This document shows, piece by piece, positions 10,429 to 20,951 of a stretch of DNA of 64,000 nt. The DNA comes from Ochromonas danica (Eukaryota > Sar > Chrysophyceae > Chromulinales > Chromulinaceae), in the NCBI GenBank assembly GCA_015146655.1, contig VKHL01000020.1, positions 124,001-188,000 of the forward strand, read 5' to 3'. How positions within the stretch are numbered: position 1 is the first letter of the stretch; each line of letters opens with the position of its first letter. The translations under genes were made by a program, and so were the position numbers. Below the pieces are notes generated by a model. It was given only the letters and a program-made list of their open reading frames with translations, had not been told where the DNA came from and made no database searches.

Positions 10429-12102
10429 TGTACATCACAGTGAGTTAGTCAATCAGTACGAGATAACAAGAGTATTGGTGTAACCCGATCTAGTCTAGCC
10501 TAGCTATCTGTCTCTAGCAATCTAGCAGTCTGGCTATCTAGCTGCTTACCTTATTAAAGAGTTCTAGCACTTCAAGTCGAGCAGCGGTAACTTGTGGAGA
10601 AGTCTCACTATCCTCCTTTAACACCTGCCTAGCATAGTCCTCAGCATAGAGATCACCTAGACCTTTCTTATCCTTCTCTTGAGAGAGATCCTCCCCTCCT
10701 CCTCCTGCTCCTCCTCCTACCTTGCCTTCCAGGTCATCTACAATCGAAGTAGAAGGCTGACTACGAGGCTGTGGGTCATCAAAGGTCTCACTCTGGATAC
10801 GTCTAGTGATGAGGTCTTCCAAGGAGTTGGTGTAGTCTTGAGTGATAATAGGCGCGGGCTTGGAGGCGCGGTCTACATCTGCTACAATCGTTAGCAACGA
10901 GTTCTCGGGGCGATCGGAGGCACGCACTTCACCGCGAAGCTCCCATGACTTGCCAGCCATGAGCTCTCTCTCGAACTCTTTCACCTATCATAGTCATACA
11001 CCACACAGTTAAGGGGTAGTAGCAGGAGGAGGAGGAGGAGGAGGAGGGGTGGTAGTACCTGTTCTGCTAGCAAAGCATTTTGGCGGTCTAGCTTGGTCAG
11101 CGAGGTCTTCTTCTTGTTCTTGCTACCCTCTGCTTCTTCTTCTTCTGACTCAGAGGCCGACTCCTCCTCCTCCTCCTCCTCCTCACTACCCTCCTCCTCC
11201 TCCTCCTGCTCATCATCATCATCTTCTTGATAATGCTGTTGCTTCTTCTGTTTCTGCTGTTGCTGCTTATTCTTCTTCATTGATTTGGTTTTGTCATTCA
11301 CGAAGAAGTCTTCATAGCGAATCTCCTCCTCCTCCTCCTCCTGCTGCCCCTTCTCCTCCTCCTCCTCCTCCTCCATCTCACTGTCATACATAGCATGCTG
11401 TACGAAGGAGAGGTCGTCTTCCTCGTCGTCGTCTTCTTCGTTGTAGTCGTCGCGGGGCTCAGCGTTGGGTAGCAGTCGCTTCTCTCGTCGCTCTGCTTTG
11501 CGGCGGTGGCGCTCTTCTAGAGCCTCGAAGTCGTCCAGCCAGGCCTCCATGCGCTCGTCCTCAGCTGACCCATAGCCTTCCTCCTCCTCCTCCTCCTGCT
11601 CCTCCTCCTCCTGCTCCATCTCTTCTTCTTCAACAGAGGGTGTCTCCTCCTCCTCCTCCTCCTCGGAGAGGGCGTCCTGGGAAGTCTTTTCTTCTTCATC
11701 CTCCTCCTCCTCCACTTCTTCTTCTTCTTCCTCCTCACTCTCATCAAGGCCACTAGTAGTAGTAGCAGGAGGAGGAGGAGGAGGGGTAGCTCTCTGTAGC
11801 AGTCGTCTAGTCTTTCTCTCGCAGAAGTTCAACAACGGCCTGAGACGAGTCTGTACCTCCTCCCAGATAGTCTCCTCGTCCTGTCCCTCTACCACGAGAG
11901 AGGTGAGAGGTCCGTAGGGCCTGAGGGAGGAGGAGGAGGAGGAGTCATAGAGAGCCTTGAGTAGCAGGAGGAGGGAGGCGCTGCGCTCGGCGCTGGGAAT
12001 GAGGTAGTCTTCTTCATGAGCGATCACAGCCTTGAAGGCGGTCAGACTCTCTCGCAATGCTTGTGTTCTGTCGTCTATTGCTGCCATTCTTCTTCTTCTC
12101 AT
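9741..12102 (-). CDS. MPP10: MPP10, U3 snoRNP / small-subunit processome protein
   Basis: Three exons (12102-11059, 10984-10550, 10382-9741) encode about 706 aa, close to the human protein (681 aa). Introns are 74 and 167 bp; the longer one carries a (CA)17 tract. Family signatures: DDFEALEE within the acidic region, ERELMAGKSWELRGEV, RPENSLL, PAPIITQDYTNSLEDLI, SETFDDP, LEVLELFNK joined to LSRTLDRLSHFYYTPKP, and EEIVDRP. MPP10 forms the IMP3-IMP4-MPP10 complex on the 5' external transcribed spacer during 18S rRNA processing in the nucleolus. The middle of exon 1 is dominated by Glu/Asp runs and the C-terminus by Gly and Lys/Arg runs. A second ATG at 12087 (MAAIDDRTQ) is an equally good start. 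Confidence 0.92.
10393..10426. repeat. (CA)17 microsatellite in MPP10 intron 2
   Basis: A perfect dinucleotide run lies just upstream of the exon 3 acceptor on the minus strand, read there as (TG)n. It makes this intron (167 bp) about twice the usual length here. Confidence 0.95.
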
Positions 12103-12267
12103 CCCCACCAGCCATCACTGCTATTGCTATTGCGTGGGAGATACCTAGAATGCCAGAATACCAGACTAATCCTTCAGGCTAGATAGCTAGTAGATAGCTA
12201 GATGGCTAGATGGCTAGAAAGCCAAAGATGCTGAGAGAATGATATTCGGTAGAAGAATATCAGAAGA

Positions 12268-12795
12268 ATGAAGAAAGCGAGAGATGAATCAAGTCCTTTG
12301 ATAGGGACCAAGAGCCCTTTTTACATTGCCTCTGCTCCTCCTATTGATCCTCGTTTTCCTAGTAGGGAAGAAGTCGTTCCAGTGGAAGTCATTATTCCTT
12401 CCTCCTCCTCCTCTGTTCTCCCAGACCGAGTCATTCAAGACACAGTGAAGAGCTTAGTAGTCATGGGCAATCGCGATGGAGATAATATCGTCTACAATGA
12501 TAGTGTGGCTAAAGTCGCATCGACATCAGTGGGTCAGTCGCTGCAACGTTCCATCGAAGCGAAAGTCAAGGCATCGAACCAGCGCGACAGCATCGCAGAC
12601 CTCAGTGTCAAGACCTTTTCTACTGCAACAGCCCTCACAGCAGATGATATAGAAGTGGATACCAAGCCTAATACAGGTGCTGGTGATTTTTCCGGAGGAA
12701 GAAGAGGATATGCCATTGCTGACTACCAGAGCCTCTACGACAGCCCCGAGGGGTGCAGCTACCAGCCGCAGGAGTACAAGTCCATCTATGACTAG
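12268..12795 (+). CDS. unrecognised 175-aa protein with tandem C-terminal YxSΦYD motifs
   Basis: Single exon from ATG 12268 to TAG 12795. No family recognised. The chain is polar without membrane helices, with a Ser/Val-rich segment (VEVIIPSSSSSVLPD) and a Ser/Thr-rich middle. The last 30 residues carry related motifs: ADYQSLYD and EYKSIYD, the latter at the very C-terminus. Such tyrosine motifs could be binding sites, but this is speculation. It is divergent from MPP10 with about 165 bp between start codons. Confidence 0.6.
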   Translation: MKKARDESSPLIGTKSPFYIASAPPIDPRFPSREEVVPVEVIIPSSSSSVLPDRVIQDTVKSLVVMGNRDGDNIVYNDSVAKVASTSVGQSLQRSIEAKVKASNQRDSIADLSVKTFSTATALTADDIEVDTKPNTGAGDFSGGRRGYAIADYQSLYDSPEGCSYQPQEYKSIYD

Positions 12796-12995
12796 TACAA
12801 GTCCATTTGCTTTCTCCTTCCTCTTCTAGCAGATGTCATTTTGTTATATTGTGTATAGATGATACATTGTACCTTGCTTGTACTGTAAAATGGATGGAAT
12901 TAATTATAATGTGTGAGTAGTTAAGTATCGCAATGCGAGAGCATGCAAAGTGCATTCAACAAGATATCACATACTTAATCAGGCTTGACAACTTC

Positions 12996-13775
12996 TCAAA
13001 GCTTTTTCAACAGGTAGATATGTCCCATGTTGCCTTTCATCACTCTAACTCTTCCCTGTTCATCCAAGAAGATGACATCAGAATGTCCTCTTCGCTTCAA
13101 AGGACTCTTCGCCCACTCTTCATTGTGATCCATTCCAAGGCGATGCTGTAAAGCAGTCAAACCTTCTGTGTTGTTGCAGCACAATTCATTTTGATAGAAG
13201 ATAATGTTAAGGCGATTGTTAGGTTGGAAATGATCAGGTTTAGTGAAGTCAGCACGAGTAATGACTGAGTATAGGCCGTGCTGGCGTCCCTCAGGATCAT
13301 CTGATAAGGTGAAGGAAACAATATTATTGTAGAGCCCTCTGTCCAAATCAACCTCTTGATCAATAGCCTCAATATGGATGGTAATTGAGTTGTTTAGGTT
13401 TATATTAGGGACAATCGCTTGTATGGGTAGCACTGCAGGAAGTGGCAGTGTGGTCGCAAGAGTCGCCCACTTGCCATGGAGCAAGGCCAAGCGGGAAGGA
13501 TCGACCATGTTAACCAGAGTTGCATTCACTGACTTTTCGACTTCCTCTATCTCACTCAGAGTACTATTGATTTCCTTCTGGTCAGGGAAGATCACAGGTC
13601 GGTCTAAAGCTTGCCATTTGGCAATGATCGCTGAGGTCGAGGTGGTCTGCTGATCTTGCATTACCAACCCTCGTCTGTTGAATGCTGAATGAGGCATCCT
13701 CGTCCAGGAGTGAACCAGGAGAAGGAAAGAGAAGAGCAGGATAGCCTCGGACAAGAGCTTCTTGATGGCTTCCAT
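12996..13775 (-). CDS. plastid lipid-associated protein / fibrillin-domain protein
   Basis: Single exon, 259 aa. The N-terminus is a signal peptide (AILLFSFLLLVHSW) followed by a basic stretch MPHSAFNRRG, which fits import into a complex plastid. The rest follows the PAP/fibrillin layout: a Leu-rich start (PSRLALLHGKWATLATT), central beta strands, and the family C-terminus with DVIFLDEQGRVRVMKGNMGHIYLL, comparable to the DxxYLDExLRIxRGNxGxLFVL tail of plant fibrillins. These proteins associate with plastid lipids and plastoglobules. The call rests mainly on the C-terminal signature plus targeting, so it is good but not certain. Confidence 0.75.
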   Translation of the reverse strand: MEAIKKLLSEAILLFSFLLLVHSWTRMPHSAFNRRGLVMQDQQTTSTSAIIAKWQALDRPVIFPDQKEINSTLSEIEEVEKSVNATLVNMVDPSRLALLHGKWATLATTLPLPAVLPIQAIVPNINLNNSITIHIEAIDQEVDLDRGLYNNIVSFTLSDDPEGRQHGLYSVITRADFTKPDHFQPNNRLNIIFYQNELCCNNTEGLTALQHRLGMDHNEEWAKSPLKRRGHSDVIFLDEQGRVRVMKGNMGHIYLLKKL

Positions 13776-14340
13776 CCCAGTGGCTCAGTGGATTCAATTG
13801 TGACTGTCCTGTCAAAGCAATTCACTGACGCGGTCTCTCTCAGAGGGAGGACGAAGCGTATCTTCAGTTTCATTTTCCATATCTTTATTTCAGTTTCATT
13901 CGAAGAAATGGGGCCTAACTTGACCATATATAACTGTATCCTATCATTGTATATGATAGCTCTAAATAAGTATGAATATCATATCAAACCAAAGATCAAG
14001 AACGATTTAAAACTACCACATTATCGTTCATTTTCCTCCTGTGCTGAATTCTTTAACTATTGGATCAATTTCTCCCGTGTTTCAAATAATTGACATGCCA
14101 ATTATCTTCAAATATGCTTGTAGTATATCATTCCATGACTATAACAACTGCTACAATGGACATCATCCCAACTGGCGTTCGATTATTACTGTTTACGCGG
14201 GAGTCTCAGTTATTATGTTTTGCGTGGTGCTATATCCAAGCTGTGCCGTGCTGCTGTGGGAGGCACTGATTGAGCGAGGCAGGCAAGACAAGTGAAAGAA
14301 AAGGATTTCCTTCCTCATCCAAGAAGAAGAAAATAAAAAG
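13776..14340. other. intergenic between divergent fibrillin-like and clathrin light chain genes
   Basis: 565 bp, AT-rich around 13920-14120, with only short open stretches lacking coding character. It presumably holds both promoters. Confidence 0.4.
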
Positions 14341-14968
14341 ATGGACTTTGATGATATTCCTCCTGCTGCTGAAGATGAGACTTATGTCTTAACAGATGCT
14401 CCTGAACTCCCTCCTCCTGTTCCTACCGTCATTCCTGAGCCTTTCCCTGAGGAAGATGTCGTTGTTCCTGCCTCTCTTGAAGCTCCTCTACCTGAGCCTT
14501 CTTTCATCCCTGAACCTGAACCTGTCCCTGTTGAAGATGCTCTCACGTTAGTTCCTTGTCCTTTCCTCTGCTTCATTTAATTAATATCCAACTAACTCAT
14601 CATGTCTTCTTTATAGGAAATTCAATCGTGAGTGGCAAGCTCGTATTGAAGAGAAGCGTGCTGCAGAGTTTGAGTTTGAGAAGCAAGCACGTGCTAAAGC
14701 TCAAGAAGAACTTGCTTCTTGGAAAGAGCAGAAGCACATTCGTCTCACAGCCAAGAAGGACAAGAATCGCACGGAACAGCAGGTGCTTGTCGAGACCTTA
14801 ACCAGCGAGTCAGAGAATCTGAAAGTGTGGGATCGTGTGGGAAAGCTCATTGATGCAACGGAGAATGAGAATCGTAAAGGGTCGGATACTGGTCGTATGC
14901 GTAAGCTCTTCATTCAGCTGAAGAATGAGCCTTTGGAAGTCACTCGGGCAGCAGCCAATGCTCAATAA
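14341..14968 (+). CDS. clathrin light chain
   Basis: Two exons (14341-14546, 14617-14968) encode about 185 aa; the 70-bp intron joins DAL to TKFNREWQ. The N-terminal third is acidic and Pro-rich. Exon 2 is a long charged coiled coil with the family layout: NREWQARIEEKRAAEFEFE, NRTEQQVLVETLTSE, then VWDRVGKLID and the C-terminal TGRMRKLFIQLKNEPLE, which matches the DTSRMRxxLxxLKxxP ending of clathrin light chains. It would bind the clathrin heavy-chain hub and regulate coat assembly at the trans-Golgi and plasma membrane. AP-1 sigma and ARL1 elsewhere in the window belong to the same traffic step. Confidence 0.92.
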
Positions 14969-15327
14969 GTCGTCGTCATGCCACCATGAGAAGAGAAGAG
15001 AAGAAGAGGGTGTGAGGAAAGGTGTAGAGAGAAATAGCAAGGGTGTGTATACTCTCCTTGAGAGAGGAGGAGGAGGTGGTGTGTAATAGTTCTAATCCCC
15101 ACACTCTTCTTGTGATAGCTATCGGCTATATGATGAGGTGCTCTTCTGTACCGAGGGGTTTGTGGTTGTTAATAAGTTTCTCTGTGAGAGGTGTGTAAAG
15201 CGCCAACACGTTATTGATATACAGCAGGCAGCCATTGTGATGGTAGTATGTACAGGAGGAAGGAGGCAAAGGAAAGTAGTCTGTCTGTCGGTCAGGTAGA
15301 CTAGACTAGACTAGACTAACTAGTCGT
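14969..15327. other. convergent 3' intergenic region
   Basis: 359 bp between two convergent genes. Only short simple repeats are seen (AGACTAGACTAGACTA near 15296-15316). No gene. Confidence 0.4.
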
Positions 15328-18233
15328 CTACGAGGAGAAGAGGCGAGAGAACTTGTTGCGCAGTCCCCTCAAACCTCTACGCAATAAGGACTCTTCTTGA
15401 GCAGTATTCTCCATCCGCCGATCAAGCTCTGGTGGGATAGGAGAGAGACCAGGCGAAGGAGTCATAAGAGGGAGACGCATGGAAGAGGAGAGACGGCGAT
15501 TGCGTGGTGCATGCACTCGTTGATACTGTTCGAAGAATCGCCTTTCCTCCTCATCCCCTGCACGACCTAGTCCATCATCTTCAACGAGAGAGGCAGAGTA
15601 AGAGTAAGCAGACTCACGCTCTTCAACAGAGAAGATGCGAGCAGGAGGGATGGAGTAGCCAGAGGTAGCAGCAGGTGTGACTGTGTTCTGTGTGTCCCAC
15701 ATCTTCCGATAGACACCCTCTGACTGTGCTAAGAGCTCTTCATGACGTCCACACTCGACTACACGACCTTTCTCAAGGACAAGAATCTTATCACAATGAA
15801 CCACAGAGGAGAGACGATGTGCAATAGTGATAGTCGTGCGCTGGGATGAAGCTGATCGAAGAGTGTCAATGATCTCACGCTCAGCAAAGGCATCCACAGA
15901 AGAGGTCACCTCATCACATAGAATAAGAGATGGATTGCGAAGAATGGCTCTGTCCATGCAAGTTATCAGTACCTGGGACATGGAGGGGGAGGGGCAGGAG
16001 GAGTAGGGGGGAAGCCTACCTGGCAATAGAGACCTTCTGACGTTCTCCTCCTGAAAGACGAGCTCCTCGTTCACCAACTTTCGTTTGTAACCCATCAGCT
16101 AGCTTATTAACAGTACCACGGAGATTGGCCAAGTCAATCGCCTTGTCCACCGCAGTTTCACTAGCTCCTTCACTACCGTAGCGAATGTTGTATTCCACCG
16201 TGTCATCGAACAGGCAGGTGTCTTGGGGTACTACCGCGATACGCTTACGTAAGGAATCCAAAGTCACTGCACGGACATCTACACCATCAATTAGCACAGC
16301 ACCACTTGTAGGATCTAGCATACGAGTGATGAGCTTCAAGGCGGTACTCTTGCCTGTTGTGTCATCATCATCATCATCATCATAATTGAGATGATTAGTC
16401 ACAGAGCATACTCGAGGAATAATAATAAGAAGAAGAAGGAGAAGACGTACCACTTCCTGATGGACCAACAAGAGCAACATTTTCACCAGGTGATATAGTG
16501 AAGGAGATGTTAGTTAAGGTGTGTGGTAGTCGTGGCTTGTTGACTTCCTCTTCATCGCTTTCTTCCAGCCAGCTTGCCTTCTCTCTACTAGCAGCACGAT
16601 TGACTGGGGTGGCAGAAGCGGTGCGACTAGCATTATAAGAGAAGCAGACATCGCGGAATTCAATACTAGATGGACCATAGCGAGGTGCTAGAAGGTCTAA
16701 CGAAGGAGACCCTGGCTTATCGACTACTGCAGGCCGTTGATTAGCTAAGACTTCTCGCATAGTACCCATATCTACAAAACTCTGTCTTAACTCTTGATCT
16801 ATGTATATACACAATATTAACACCTTATTAGAGTGAGCTGTATATCATTAAATAAGATATAAACAAAAAGGCTTACATGTAAATCCAATAAAGTTAAACG
16901 GTACAGCCAGTTGTAAGAGAAGAGAATTAACTGCAATGAGATCACCTACAGTCATCGTTCCTAGTCGAACTCGATGTAAAGCAAGTAATAAGGAAGAGAC
17001 TAATCCTAAGCCAAAGAGAATTGCTTGTCCAACATTCAACCAGGCGACTGCTACTGTAGTCTCAATATTCAATTGTTGTAAACGTGTTAAGAAGCTATCA
17101 TATCGTTTAGCTTCACGACGTTCATTAGTAAATAGCTTGACAACTTCATGATTCAATATAGAATCAATGAAGAATCCATTGCGTGCATTATCTAAATCAA
17201 CTAAATCTTGTCGTAAATGTAAACGCCATCGAGTGACCCAGATAGTGAATACCAGATAAGCAGAGAATGTAGCCAAGGTTATTGATGCAAATGCTGGTCC
17301 AAACCTCTGCCAAAGCACCTTAGAGACCATGGCTAACTCTAAAGCTGTAGGTGCCACGGAGAAAACAATTTGAAATAACATTGTCTGAAATCCTCGTACT
17401 GCACGTAGATAAGCTACAGAGACAACACCTGAAGGAGTTTGTAGATGGAAACTAGCATCTAGACTATGTAAATGACGGAAGATCTCACTTGAGAACTTTC
17501 TTAGAACATTCTGAGAGACATGTGTGAAGAGACATGTCTTGATCTCAGAGCAAAACACTGACAGACCTCGTGCTATACCATACCAGCCAATAGCTTGAGC
17601 TGCTGCAAGATAGAGTTCATTACCTATTAGTGCAGCTTTACCAAATCCTTGTTGATGAGATGACATCGAGTCAACTGCACGCTGTAGAATGAATGGAACA
17701 CGAAGATTAAACCATTTGCCTAAGACCATGAAGACTAGAGACAAGATGAGGAAGAGTCGTAAGCGAGGACTATCCTCAGGCCATAGATAACGCATCATAG
17801 GAAGCTCTTTAGCAAAGAAGTCTCCCAGTCGCTGCCATTGTCGTTGAGGGAATGTCATGAGACGATACAGGACATTCCTTTCCCTCTCCTCCACTACTCG
17901 CTTCTTCCTCTTCTTCGATGAGCTTGTGTTAATGGATTGTCGACCATTGACTGAAGCAGATGAGGTGCAGGAGGTAGTGAAAGGCGAGGAGGTGGCAGGG
18001 GTGAAGAGAGGTGGGCAGGTAGTGGGTAAGCGAAAAGGTTTGCCACAGTGAGAGAGACCTCGTCTACTCACACTATTCCCTCTTGACAAGGTGAAGCATT
18101 GGATTGGAGAAAGAAAGCCTAGTAAAAGGAAGAAAAACATGCAAGTCATCCTCTGTTGTCTCCATGACCAGGCAGTAGAAGGGCAAGAAGGAAGAGGATT
18201 CATTGCTCTTGCACCACTTGATTCAGATCCCAT
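15328..18233 (-). CDS. ATM1/ABCB7-like ABC half-transporter with secretory or plastid-type N-terminus
   Basis: Four exons (18233-16877, 16798-16451, 16353-16020, 15949-15328) encode about 886 aa; introns are 78, 97 and 70 bp. The membrane domain carries ATM-family marks: NHEVVKLFTNERREAKRYD, TMTVGDLIAVNSLLLQL and NFIGFTYQELRQSFVDMG. The nucleotide-binding domain has Walker A GPSGSGKST (split by an intron), Q-loop VVPQDTCLFDDTV, signature LSGGERQKVSIAR, Walker B SLILCDEVTSSVD and the H-loop in TIAHRLSS. ATM1 proteins export a glutathione-linked sulfur compound from mitochondria. Here the N-terminus has a hydrophobic signal-like stretch (TCMFFFLLLGFLSPIQC) before a Ser/Arg-rich segment, which looks more like ER or plastid targeting. 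A Ser/Arg-rich 170-residue C-terminal tail is also unusual. Family secure, location open. Confidence 0.9.
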
Positions 18234-18855
18234 TCAACACTACCAATTAACAAGAACCAATGGAGAGAAGAAAGCGCAGTGCGGACGCAAGGGGTGAGAT
18301 AGGGTAGGGTGGGGGAGGCAGTAGTATAGTAGCAGATTGGTCGGTGAGTTGGTTGCTTCTTGCCCAAAGCAGTCGCCAGCCACGCTGCACTCTCTCACTC
18401 TGTGTGTGCCACTGTGCACTGTGCGCTGTGCGCTGTGCGTGTAGCACCATACCAGAAAAGTCTATTTCTCTTGTTTGGTAAGTCCATTTCTCTGGTTTAT
18501 AAACCTTACTGCGAAACACCCAGCCAAAAAAAGACTGGAAGGCTGGAGGAGAAAAAAGTCAGAAAATCGTAGTTTGGGATGTGATCCCTATGACTTCTCC
18601 CTTCTTGCGCTAGATATCCTTACAGTCATGAAGAGTATGCATTTTGATTTCTACGTGTTGCTGACCTTCTTCTTCTTGAGGTCACGATGGAAAGAGTCCA
18701 TCTTGTACAATTGTGGGTATATTCTCCTCCTAATGTTACTGCTTCTGAAGTCGAACAAGTAAGAAAGAATGAACAAATACTACTATTACGGTATCACATT
18801 ACGCATTATGGTCAGATAAATTACATCATATACAAGATCACCCTAGACTAATGAT
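18234..18855. other. ABC transporter upstream region
   Basis: About 620 bp with no recognisable gene. A GTGCACTGTGCGCTGTGCGC repeat lies near 18412-18440. Open stretches here are short and lack coding character. Confidence 0.4.
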
Positions 18856-19647
18856 CTATTTCCACATATCTTCGTTAGCCAGTTTGATCCCTTCCACTGC
18901 ATTATCACCTTCAAAATCAAAACCAAAGTCATCTAAGGCCAAGTCAACATCCATCGCATCAGCATCATTCAGGTCAAGGGGAGGAGGAGGAGGAGCCGCG
19001 GTAGTGGACGTGGCAGTGGCTGAGCCTGGGACAGCTTCGGCGATCTTCGCCTTCTTGACCGGCCCTACCTTCTTCTTAGGAGGAGCACGAGTCTTCTTTG
19101 GGGCAATGACAGGAACAATAGCAGAGACAGGGATGATTGGTGTTGCGTGGGGAGCACTCCCCACATGAGGCTGGAGTGGAGCAGGAGGAGGAGGAGGGAT
19201 AGAGTGATCAGCAAGCATTGCCACCTTCTCCTCCTTGACCTTTGCCTTTGATTTTGATTTAGCCTTGCCTTCTGTCTCCTCCTGCATGATGACTTTCAGC
19301 ACCTGTGCGGGGTGCTTACCATGCTGTTCGAAGACTTTCCTCCAGTTCACATGCTTCTTGCTCTCCAACTGTCGTTGAAGCTTCTCGCAGCGATCTTGGA
19401 AGTATAGAATACTCTCTGTCTTACTCCAGACATGTGCTGTAGGAGGAAGATGATTCTTCTTCAAGGCTTCCTGGTAGAGCAGATCCTCAATCCACGCACT
19501 CATCTCAATGACAGCCACACTTTCCATATCTGCTTGACTTTTCCAAAATTTTTGTAAATAATAGATGAAAGATTCTTCATAAACTGAAAATGCTATCTCA
19601 TCGCCAACTCGGAGAGAACTGGAAGTCATTCTTCTCGATTCTGTCAT
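18856..19647 (-). CDS. unrecognised 263-aa protein, helical N-terminus, Lys/Pro/Ala-rich C-terminus
   Basis: Single exon. The first 135 residues look folded and helical (YEESFIYYLQKFWKSQADM, MSAWIEDLLYQEALKK, SILYFQDRCEKLQRQLESKK). A basic segment (KAKSKSKAKVKEEK), Pro runs and PKKTRAPPKKKVGPVKKAK follow, then an acidic end with DDFGFDFEGD. The alternation of basic and acidic low-complexity regions suggests a chromatin or nuclear protein. No domain is recognised. It is divergent from the HMG/histone-fold gene, with 228 bp between start codons. Confidence 0.65.
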   Translation of the reverse strand: MTESRRMTSSSLRVGDEIAFSVYEESFIYYLQKFWKSQADMESVAVIEMSAWIEDLLYQEALKKNHLPPTAHVWSKTESILYFQDRCEKLQRQLESKKHVNWRKVFEQHGKHPAQVLKVIMQEETEGKAKSKSKAKVKEEKVAMLADHSIPPPPPAPLQPHVGSAPHATPIIPVSAIVPVIAPKKTRAPPKKKVGPVKKAKIAEAVPGSATATSTTAAPPPPPLDLNDADAMDVDLALDDFGFDFEGDNAVEGIKLANEDMWK

Positions 19648-19668
19648 GGGGATGTTGTCATTCTCGTC

Positions 19669-19677
19669 TTAAGTTAA
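19669..19677. promoter_or_regulatory. TTAAGTTAA element in divergent promoter
   Basis: Second occurrence of the 9-mer, 22 bp outside the ATG at 19647 (-) in the spacer shared with the plus-strand gene starting at 19876. Confidence 0.35.
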
Positions 19678-19875
19678 AGGTCGTTTATGAAGAAAAAGTC
19701 GATGGCTCAGCAGCTGGGTGTTTTTCAGGTTCAAAAATTGAAAAAGAGTCTTTGGTCTTCTTTCATTCATAGCTTGCTGTGAAAGCTACCAGTACTCGAG
19801 TAGTGCTAGTAGTAGATAGAGACTAAACTAGTGAGAAACAGTGTGTTTGTCTGTGGTGACTGTCTAATTGAGAAG

Positions 19876-20904
19876 ATGGAAGAAGATCACAGAGAGAGAG
19901 AAGAAGAAGAAGAAGAAGGAGAAGCTGAAGCACAGGATATAGAGAAGCTGAAAGAGACTGAAGCAGAAGAAGAAGTTGAAGTAGAAAATGAAGAGTTAGG
20001 AGGCAGCAGAGATGAGGAGATTGCTATAGAGGAACAACAACAAGAAGGAAGGGAAGGATTTTCAACAGAAGGTGAAGAAAACACTGACGAGGTAATAGAC
20101 ACTGTAGAAGAAGAGGTTCTAGTAGTAGAAGAGGGAAATGATCTAGAAGCTCATCCCTCAGTAGAAGAAGAAGAAGTCACAGTAAAGCGAGTCAAGACTG
20201 TTCCTAAGAAACCCACCAGCAAGTGGGTGCTCTTCCTCTCTGAACATCGAGCTCAATGCTCTCGTGAGAACCCTGACCTCTCCTTCGCTGCTATCACAAA
20301 GTTACTAGCTGAACAGTATAAGAACATCTCTGCTGATGAATCAGCACGACTTGATCAAATTGTTGCCAAGCAGAAGGAGACTTGGTTACAGTATCAAAGT
20401 GAACGAGCTCAAGATCCTCCACGGCAGGAGCAGGAAGGGCAAACTGAAGAAGAGAGAGGACAGTTGATTTTCCCCCTAGCTCGTGTCCGTAAAGTCGTGA
20501 AAATGGATCCAGATGTACGCAATGTGAGCAAAGAAGGTGCTGTTGCACTCACCAAGGCCTCGGAACTCTTTCTGGGCTACTTGGCTGAACGATCACGTGC
20601 TTATGCTAGTCTTCGTGGTGGTCGTTCTATTCAATTAGATGACCTTCTTCAAGCTATACACACCCAACAAGATCTCTCCTTCTTAACTGATGACTTTCCC
20701 AGACGAGCGAAGGTCAGTCACTCCGCCAATAAGCTCAGCTCAGAAAAGAAGACCCTTCCTTCAAGAGCTCACCAAGAACCGAACGGTGAGGATGGAGTGC
20801 GTGAAGCCAAAGCTGTGGAAGCAGTCGGACAAAACTTCTTCCTGCCCAGGCAAACTGGAAGTAAGCATAGACGTGAAGAAGATATTACAAACTCAACATC
20901 ATGA
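19876..20904 (+). CDS. HMG-box plus histone-fold (DPB3/CHRAC/NF-YC-like) protein
   Basis: Intronless as read, 342 aa from the first ATG in frame (MEEDHRERE). Residues 1-105 are extremely acidic. Residues about 110-175 look like an HMG box: PKKPTSKWVLFLSEHRAQC, NPDLSFAAITKLLAEQYKNI, then ARLDQIVAKQKETW. Residues about 196-275 read as a histone fold of the DPB3/POLE4/CHRAC15/NF-YC class: IFPLARVRKVVKMDPDVRNV, SKEGAVALTKASELFLGYLA, SIQLDDLLQAI and LSFLTDDF. A protein with both domains would bend DNA and pair with a histone-fold partner, for example in a chromatin remodeller or the polymerase epsilon complex. The last 60 residues are poorly structured, and the true 3' end could involve an intron I cannot place. 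Confidence 0.8.
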   Translation: MEEDHREREEEEEEGEAEAQDIEKLKETEAEEEVEVENEELGGSRDEEIAIEEQQQEGREGFSTEGEENTDEVIDTVEEEVLVVEEGNDLEAHPSVEEEEVTVKRVKTVPKKPTSKWVLFLSEHRAQCSRENPDLSFAAITKLLAEQYKNISADESARLDQIVAKQKETWLQYQSERAQDPPRQEQEGQTEEERGQLIFPLARVRKVVKMDPDVRNVSKEGAVALTKASELFLGYLAERSRAYASLRGGRSIQLDDLLQAIHTQQDLSFLTDDFPRRAKVSHSANKLSSEKKTLPSRAHQEPNGEDGVREAKAVEAVGQNFFLPRQTGSKHRREEDITNSTS

Positions 20905-20951
20905 TGTAACTGTTAACAGAAGTAAAACATATAGAAAAGGCAGATAATCAA

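Noticed and set aside
11049-11393. Pro/Ser/His-rich open frame opposite MPP10 exon 1
   Set aside because: It is the reverse reading of Glu-codon repeats (GAG/GAA) in the acidic region.
15950-15972. Alternative acceptor for the last ABC transporter intron
   Set aside because: Splicing at the upstream CAG would add residues between SIAR and AILRNPSL and break the conserved spacing of signature and Walker B.
20712-20742. Candidate 31-bp intron near the end of the HMG/histone-fold gene
   Set aside because: Although GT...AG, it is half the length of the shortest intron placed in this window (59 bp).
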